DNA of 64,000 nt from Medicago truncatula (taxonomy: Eukaryota; Streptophyta; Magnoliopsida; Fabales; Fabaceae), in contig NC_053046.1 in NCBI RefSeq assembly GCF_003473485.1, forward strand, positions 5,714,001 to 5,778,000, given 5' to 3'. The notes beneath the pieces were generated by a model. That model saw only the letters and a list, made by a program, of their open reading frames with translations, did no database searches and was not told the DNA's origin. Shown piece by piece: positions 58,160 through 64,000 of the stretch. Numbering within the stretch: position 1 is the first letter of the stretch; every line of letters starts with the position of its first letter. The position numbers were made by a program, and so were the translations under genes.

Positions 58160-58450
58160 CAAAATTATCTTCAGGTACGATTTGACTTTTATAGGTTTTG
58201 TTAGCAGATTTAGATTAATTTTATTTGTCAATGTTGCTAATGTATTGATGGTATGCTGATACTACTTTAGACACATTATAAAGCTTCTCTGATTCAAATG
58301 AAAGGTTGTGGCCATTCCAAGGCGTTGGAAATAATTTTCAACAAAAATAATGCAACTGGGATTATTTCATCATTCGTCTGCCCAAGAATTTGAGCGCATC
58401 AATGCCTTAATACTCAGAGTGTGAGTCATGTACGTGTTGATGATGATATA
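58160..58450 (+). repeat. Dispersed direct repeat, copy 1
   Basis: A segment of about 290 bp containing 'gtattgatggtatgctgata' and 'ccattccaaggcgttggaaa' is repeated in the same orientation at 63722-64000, about 5.5 kb away. The copies flank the RPB5 gene and the Mutator-like element at 59293. Confidence 0.85.
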
Positions 58451-59283
58451 CAAGATTGGAGCGCCTCGCTTGTAATGTAAAGCGAAAAACTCAATTAAGA
58501 TCCCAAGAAAAATGCTACATCACGTCAGATGGGAGATGCACTTGCACCCCGGGTTCAAGTATTTTTGGCAAAAGTTGAGAGATATGGGGGATAAGAGTGG
58601 CAATGCTACTTCACGTGTAAAATAACAGGGCTTTCCAAGTGTCAAGTGAGCCCTTGATGACATTGTAAATTGTAAAGAGAGGGAAAAAATGTTCTTAGGT
58701 GGTTTGCTCACTTGTACCATCATTAATTGTTTTATATACGGTGTTTGACACTACAAAAAAAAATACATACGGTGTTTGAGATACAAGGCTTCTTTTTTGT
58801 CAATTTTTTTTTCATATATGTACTTGTGTTCGTCCTTTGTATAATTGATTAAATTTCTCATATTTAATCATAGGTTAGAAACTGAGAATAAGAGAATATA
58901 GAAATGAAATCATTTAAGGATCTTGGCTTATCTGATTCACTGGTGGAAGCTTGTGAAATCTGTACTAACCCTTTTCTTAGTCTAGACAGCTTGCTGTTCA
59001 AATAACCGGACGGTTTGAAGCTCTGTTTTGATTTGCAAGAGCATCTACAGTGGAGATTTAGTTTTTCGGGTACTTATCATTCTTTTATAATCTTTTAATG
59101 ATGGTACCTAATAAACCACTTTAACCCTCAAACCTTGTTTTCTCTGCAACATTTACTGAAGTTTTTGAAGTTAAATCACCCTATTGTGGATTACGCATGC
59201 TTGAGTAATAATGATATTTAAGAACATCAAGACAAAATATGAATTAAGAACATCAAAATAAACTATGCTACTCCATCATGTCG
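58451..59283. other. Intergenic, no gene seen
   Basis: AT-rich sequence without a recognised coding region. Confidence 0.35.
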
Positions 59284-59292
59284 GTTACATAC

Positions 59293-60230
59293 GGTGGCGT
59301 TTAGGGTGGAAAAGGAGAATATTTTCCCACCATGGGAAAACTAGATTAAACTATTAGATCTAACCAAAAACACAGATTTACCATGGTCTGTCAGTATCAA
59401 ATCCACTTCAATTTCTCTCTCCACTCTTAAGAACAGAATCATTCTAACCACCACCATGTTTAATTTCATCCTTCAACCTTTGCCATTAAACAATCTTCAC
59501 TTAATTTCACTTGTCAATGAAAGAAGAAAAAAAATCAAACATTTTCAATGAAATATTGGATCCATTGTTCTTCTGGAAAGAAAAGAAAAACGTGAAATAT
59601 TATTTAGCAAAAAGAAGAGAATAGAAACCACACCACATCCATAACAACAACAACTCCTAAACTAAATCTCTCAAAAACTCCTAAACTAAAACCCATAAAA
59701 TCTAAACTTTATTTCAAAAGCAAAATTAATGAGTCTAAATCCATTGCAATAATGTTTTGCTGATCAGATATGTAGTTTTTGTTTTAAATCTGAAATTGAA
59801 GAAAGATTGGTGGGAGAGAAGGTTTTTGAATCAAAAATTGGATATGTTGTTTGATGAAACTAATCTATTTATTTTTTGTTTTAACATTGGTCTTTGGGAA
59901 GATGAACAATGAAAATGAAACTAAATGAGTGTTAGAACCATGTAGCTAAATTTGTAGAGAATGGTAAAGCATATGTTGACAGTTCAATTTGGATCGCTGC
60001 AGATTGCATCTGATTTGATTGTAGGAATTTTGGATCGTTGTAGAATCCATTGCATCTTATTTAATTGTAAAATTCCAGATCTAGAGGATGAAGAAAGGTG
60101 AAAGAGAAAGAAAAATAAAATAAAGTGTAGGTAGACCATTATAAGATCAATACACCTCTTTAATCTGATGGTAAAAATCCAACTTTCCCATGATGGAAAA
60201 ATACTCTTTTTTTCCACCCTAAACGCCACC
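59293..60230. mobile_element. Mutator-like element related to the one at 41239
   Basis: Near-identical inverted ends GGTGGCGTTTAGGGTGGAAA lead into 'tttcccaccatgggaaaa'. A perfect 9-bp duplication GTTACATAC flanks it (59284-59292 and 60231-60239). The terminal design (GGTGG..TTTAG, then a TTCCCAxxATGGGAA palindrome) is shared with the element at 41239-42700. The interior resembles a gene leader in composition, but I recognise no protein. Confidence 0.87.
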
Positions 60231-60861
60231 GTTACATACTATTGTTTGACGGCACAACTCTAGAACATTTTTATCAGAACTCTAGAACATTTATAAACCA
60301 CTAGAGATTTGCATTTTTTTTTTGTTGTGAAATGCATTATAATTGTTTTGTGCAATGAACAAACAAACATTGAATAGTATAAACCCTAAGAAAAACCAAT
60401 CCCCTGAGCAGCCATTCTTGGGAAGTAGGAGAATAAACCTAATTCAGTCAAGATTTTGATTACAATATATACACAATGAGTATCCATTTGCACTTCTTAT
60501 ACTAGTACTACCCATCAATTGAAGTCTCAATAGTAATAGCTCAAATTTCAAAATACCTTTTCATAATAACATGAAATCTAGAACTAATCAATATTGCTTC
60601 AGAGGAATTTAGTCTCAATAGACTTGAGAATGTACTCTACTCAAGCATCAATATGCTCAGAAATTGTGAAAGTGCTCCATCTCCTCTCCTAAAAATTACC
60701 AACTTACTAAAATGATTCTTAGGCCTGTGGTCTATACAGTAGATAAACAAAGTTCCATATAAATCTCTGACAACACATGCCATGTTGTATGTCACTACTC
60801 ACTATCCATGATTCTGGACTCTGGTATATATTTGTGGGGAAGAAAATCCTTATACAACAAA

Positions 60862-62087
60862 TCAGTACGTAACATATCTTCCTGCAGTCTCACTTGGCCG
60901 GATTATCTTAACAACTTGTCCACGCTTCATGCCATAATATCCTGCAACAGGATCCCTCACCTGGATTCTAGGTAGCTGAGATACAGACCATAAATATTAG
61001 ATATAGTGAACCATGTCAGCGTCAGTACAATTTTGTAGTAGAATGATACAATTGCAAAAACGAGATAATATGCAAACAAGAATGGTACATCCATTAGACA
61101 AAGAATAAAGCAGTAAACACTAAAAGCGAGGGGAATAGGAAAGGGCTGTGGACCGAGTGGCGTCTTAAAGGAGAAAGGGTTGAGGGGTTTGAGATGACCA
61201 ATAGCGAGGGGAATAGGCAAAAATCTTTCATGCTCACTTCATTCTGAAGTTAATTCACTATTTTCCAGATCAACAAAAACACTAAAAGAAAGAAAATAAA
61301 CAATTTAACATAATGATATAAGCTAGAACAAAATCATCAAAGAGGAACTAAAATACAAATAACAATCCAACATCAGCTACTACAACATTAACAAAGTCCT
61401 AATAGTTTACATTTTCACTTTGTCCTTCCTTCAATGTTACAATGCCATCAAGTGTACTCATTCGATTAGTCACATTCTAAATAACACAATTTCATCAATT
61501 TTATTTATAACTGACCTGAGTTTCTTTAACGGTGTATCTCTCGAGTAAGGTTTTCTTCTCATTGTCGGTCAGCACCTGATGTTCTGGCACAAGCTCGTGA
61601 TATCTTACGTTAACCAGCAATTCAGCCTCCTTCAAGAACGCATACACTAACAACGGTTACCTCAACCATTAACAACCACCACAAAATTTGATTGATTGAT
61701 GGATTGATGAATTACCTGAAAAACTTCCAAATGAAATTTGGAGTCGATTTCAGAGAGTGCCATGTTAGTAAGGCTGGTCTGGCAAACGATGATGGCTCTG
61801 TAGACATTCTCGGAGTTCATACGTTTGGTGCAAGTCCTGAAGGTGTGGACGCCAACCTTCTCATCCTCCGGGAAGAAGACATAAATCTGGTCAGAGGGAT
61901 TGTCCTTTTTCGCCTTGTTGATGACAAGGTCTTCTCTATTCATGTGCTCCCCATATTTCTCCTTGAACTCTTCTTTCGACATGTTAACCTCAAAATCTCC
62001 TACGAGGTAATTCCTATCTCTAAGCATCTCCATCACCGTCTTCCGGATCCTATACAGCTTAGATATTTCATCCTCCGAAAACACCAT
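60862..62087 (-). CDS. NRPB5: RPB5, RNA polymerase I/II/III shared subunit (C-terminus shortened)
   Basis: Three minus-strand exons join in frame: 62087-61716, 61629-61516 and 60975-60862 (199 aa). The N-terminal jaw domain runs from [20 protein letters not shown] to KFHLEVFQ; the C-terminal RpoH-like assembly domain holds [31 protein letters not shown] and [19 protein letters not shown]. The protein sits in the lower jaw of the nuclear RNA polymerases. The usual plant protein is about 205 aa and ends YVTYRYVV; here TGA replaces the Arg codon directly after YVTY, and the next codons would read Phe-Val-Val before a second stop, so four residues are lost. A 5'-UTR intron is likely (62411-62113, GTAAGT donor, TATTAG acceptor), and a telo-box-like AAACCCTA lies in it at 62267. 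It may be a functional slightly short copy or a decaying paralogue. Confidence 0.9.
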
Positions 62088-62412
62088 TGTGGAGTCGCTC
62101 TTCTAAGTCCCTCTAATAGGAAAAACAGAACTCAAGTATAAACAGAGGCAAAATAAACAAATTAATCATAACTGTTATGCAAATAATAACAGTGTAAATT
62201 TTGTTTAGACAACTACAGAATTAAATCAAATCATATTATAATCATAGTCTCTTACGACAAGTATAGAAACCCTAATCTAGTGTTTGATTTTTTCAGTGTC
62301 TATCTATTTCAATGAATGCGAAATTATATGAAGTACATTGCCACTAATTGCAGAAGATAGCATTCAAAGTTGGAATTCATAGAGAAATCGGTAAATAAAA
62401 TCGAGACTTACC

Positions 62413-63721
62413 CGAGAGGGAGACGGAACGCAAAGGATTTGAGTTAGGCAGGGTTTAGGTGGAGTTGTGTTATTTGAACAATCAATTATGTAACAAATTT
62501 TAATACAATCAAAATTTTAAAAAAGAAAAGAAAGTATTGACATAAAAAAGAAAATATTGACACAAAAAAAAATTAAATCAATAGAGAGAAAAAGTTAAAT
62601 CATAAGGTGAGTATGAGAGAGAAGGTTGTTATAAAAGTTATCAAATATTAGTTGTACATATTTGAGTATGTGTGTGAAAAGATGCATATTGCAATATTTA
62701 TAGAAAACGATATCATTAGCCGTGTGACCCATGGGCCAATTATATTTTTGGAATAAATATTCCTCAAAATATTTAATGATATATTTTTTTAATGATATAA
62801 AAAAATATTAGAAATTTTTGGAATGACTTTTCTCTTTTTAAAAATGTCTTCTATATTTTAGATAAATAAGACATGTAACAAATAAATAAAAAATAAATTT
62901 AAATATTAAAATAAAAGTGTAACAAACACAAATGTTCAATTTTTTCTTTATCAATTAAAAAGTGTAATAAACTAAATGAATGTATCTATACTTACTTTTT
63001 CATTATCTTAATTACACTCTTTTTATTTTTTGAGAGAATCTTGATTATACTCTTAAACAACAACTTTTTCTTTAATAAAGATTGTTGTTGGTGTCATTAA
63101 AAAAATAAAAATTTAGATTATATTTTTTTGTTATATTTGTTGGTTTCATTGAAATAGATAATCATGATTAGTTTGATTTGTTATAGTTTGAAAGCAAAAA
63201 ACATTATATTTTTACTTTTAATCAAAATTAAAATTTTATAAAATACACTGTTCAAACGTTAGCATAATAAAAAGAATAGAATGACAAGCACGTAAGTGTC
63301 TGTCTTTTCGCTAGTTAAGATAAAAAATATGATGCTATTCATAATGATTTTTTATATCTTATATGCTATATATAAATAAAATAGCATGTTTTATCTATTT
63401 AAGGTTGTCCTATTTTCTTTCACAAATTACATTTAAAAAGTGTAACAAACTTTTTTATTTATCCTTTAAAAAGTGTAACAATTTTTTTTATTTATCCTTT
63501 AAAAAGTGTAACAAACTAGATGAGTATATATATACACTTAATTTTTTATTATCTCAATTATACCCGTAAATAACTTTTTCTATAATAAAAATTGTTGTCG
63601 GTGCCACGAAAAAAGTATGAAATTATATATTTTTGTTATATTGTTGGTGTAATTGAAATATATAATAATGGTTAGTTTGATTTATTATAATTTGAATGAA
63701 AAAATCATTGTGCTAAATCAA
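62413..63721. repeat. RPB5 upstream region with a diverged tandem duplication
   Basis: The first 150 bp are the RPB5 promoter. Further out, two blocks of about 260 bp are similar: 62930-63210 and 63450-63710 share 'aaaaagtgtaa(c/t)aaact', 'aataa(a)aattgttgt(t/c)ggtg' and 'gattagtttgatttgttata'-like text. Around 63425-63510 a shorter unit 'cctttaaaaagtgtaacaa' is also tandem. No gene is seen. Confidence 0.7.
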
Positions 63722-64000
63722 TTTGACTTGACTTTTGTAGGTTTTGTTTGCAAATTGACATTAATTTTATCAGTCAATGTTGCTATTGTATTGATGGTAT
63801 GCTGATACTTTAGGCACATTATAAATGTTTCTCCAATTCAAATGAAAGGGTGTGACCATTCCAAGGCGTTGGAAATAATTTTCAACAAAAATAATGCAAC
63901 TAGGAGTATTTCATCATTCATTTATCCAAAGAATTGGAGCGCATCAATGCCTTAATACTCAGAGTGTGAGTCATGTATGATGATAGTTCAGAGGATGATC
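63722..64000 (+). repeat. Dispersed direct repeat, copy 2
   Basis: Second copy of the segment at 58160-58450, about 85 percent alike by eye, running to the end of the window. It continues 'actcagagtgtgagtcatgta' as in copy 1. It may be part of a mobile element or a larger duplication including RPB5. Confidence 0.8.

Noticed and set aside
61692-62141. 149-codon plus-strand open frame
   Set aside because: It is antisense to RPB5 exon 1, whose sequence matches the family throughout.

Overview
The window is nuclear DNA of a flowering plant, most likely a legume of the Medicago/pea group. It is strongly AT-rich, its genes have many GT-AG introns, it encodes a chloroplast protein of the green lineage (CGLD27) and a KAI2 karrikin-type receptor, and it is dense in small DNA transposons. 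The species assignment is an inference from gene families and repeat types; no search was run.

Five genes look intact: CGLD27 (+, 7101-9627, 7 exons), a chloroplast-type J-domain protein (-, 14948-10530, 5 exons), a subtilisin-like protease (-, 20667-18373, intronless), KAI2 (+, 30370-31502, with a probable alternative last exon at 32901-33003) and SRFR1 (+, 44248-56730, 23 exons). A sixth, RPB5 (-, 62087-60862, 3 exons), is complete except for a stop codon four codons before the usual family C-terminus. Broken genes are a FAR1-related sequence (36501-37498), a plant-mobile-domain (MAIN-like) remnant inside a transposon (22320-22905), a beta-amylase fragment carried in another transposon (about 40230-40460), and an RTE-type LINE reverse transcriptase inside an SRFR1 intron.

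Between the genes the window is a mosaic of transposons, many with ends readable to the base. Eight elements have a perfect 9-bp or 10-bp target duplication, typical of Mutator-like elements: 11574-11779, 15305-15931, 22193-23546, 23759-24298, 27767-28436, 40078-40600, 40645-40900 and the pair 41239-42700 / 59293-60230 (nine counting both of the pair). Two hAT elements (1437-5165, 21318-21786), several Stowaway-like MITEs, a SINE nested in a MITE nested in a tandem duplication, a perfect Copia-type solo LTR, a TRIM and tRNA-derived SINE remnants complete the picture. The 1437-5165 hAT carries 60-bp satellite-like arrays, two of them head-to-head.

The genes show no sign of working together; this is an ordinary euchromatic plant arrangement of unrelated housekeeping, immunity, hormone-perception and protease genes. 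The most notable observations are the beta-amylase fragment in a small Mutator element, the alternative KAI2 C-terminus, the truncated RPB5 tail, and the inverted 60-bp arrays.
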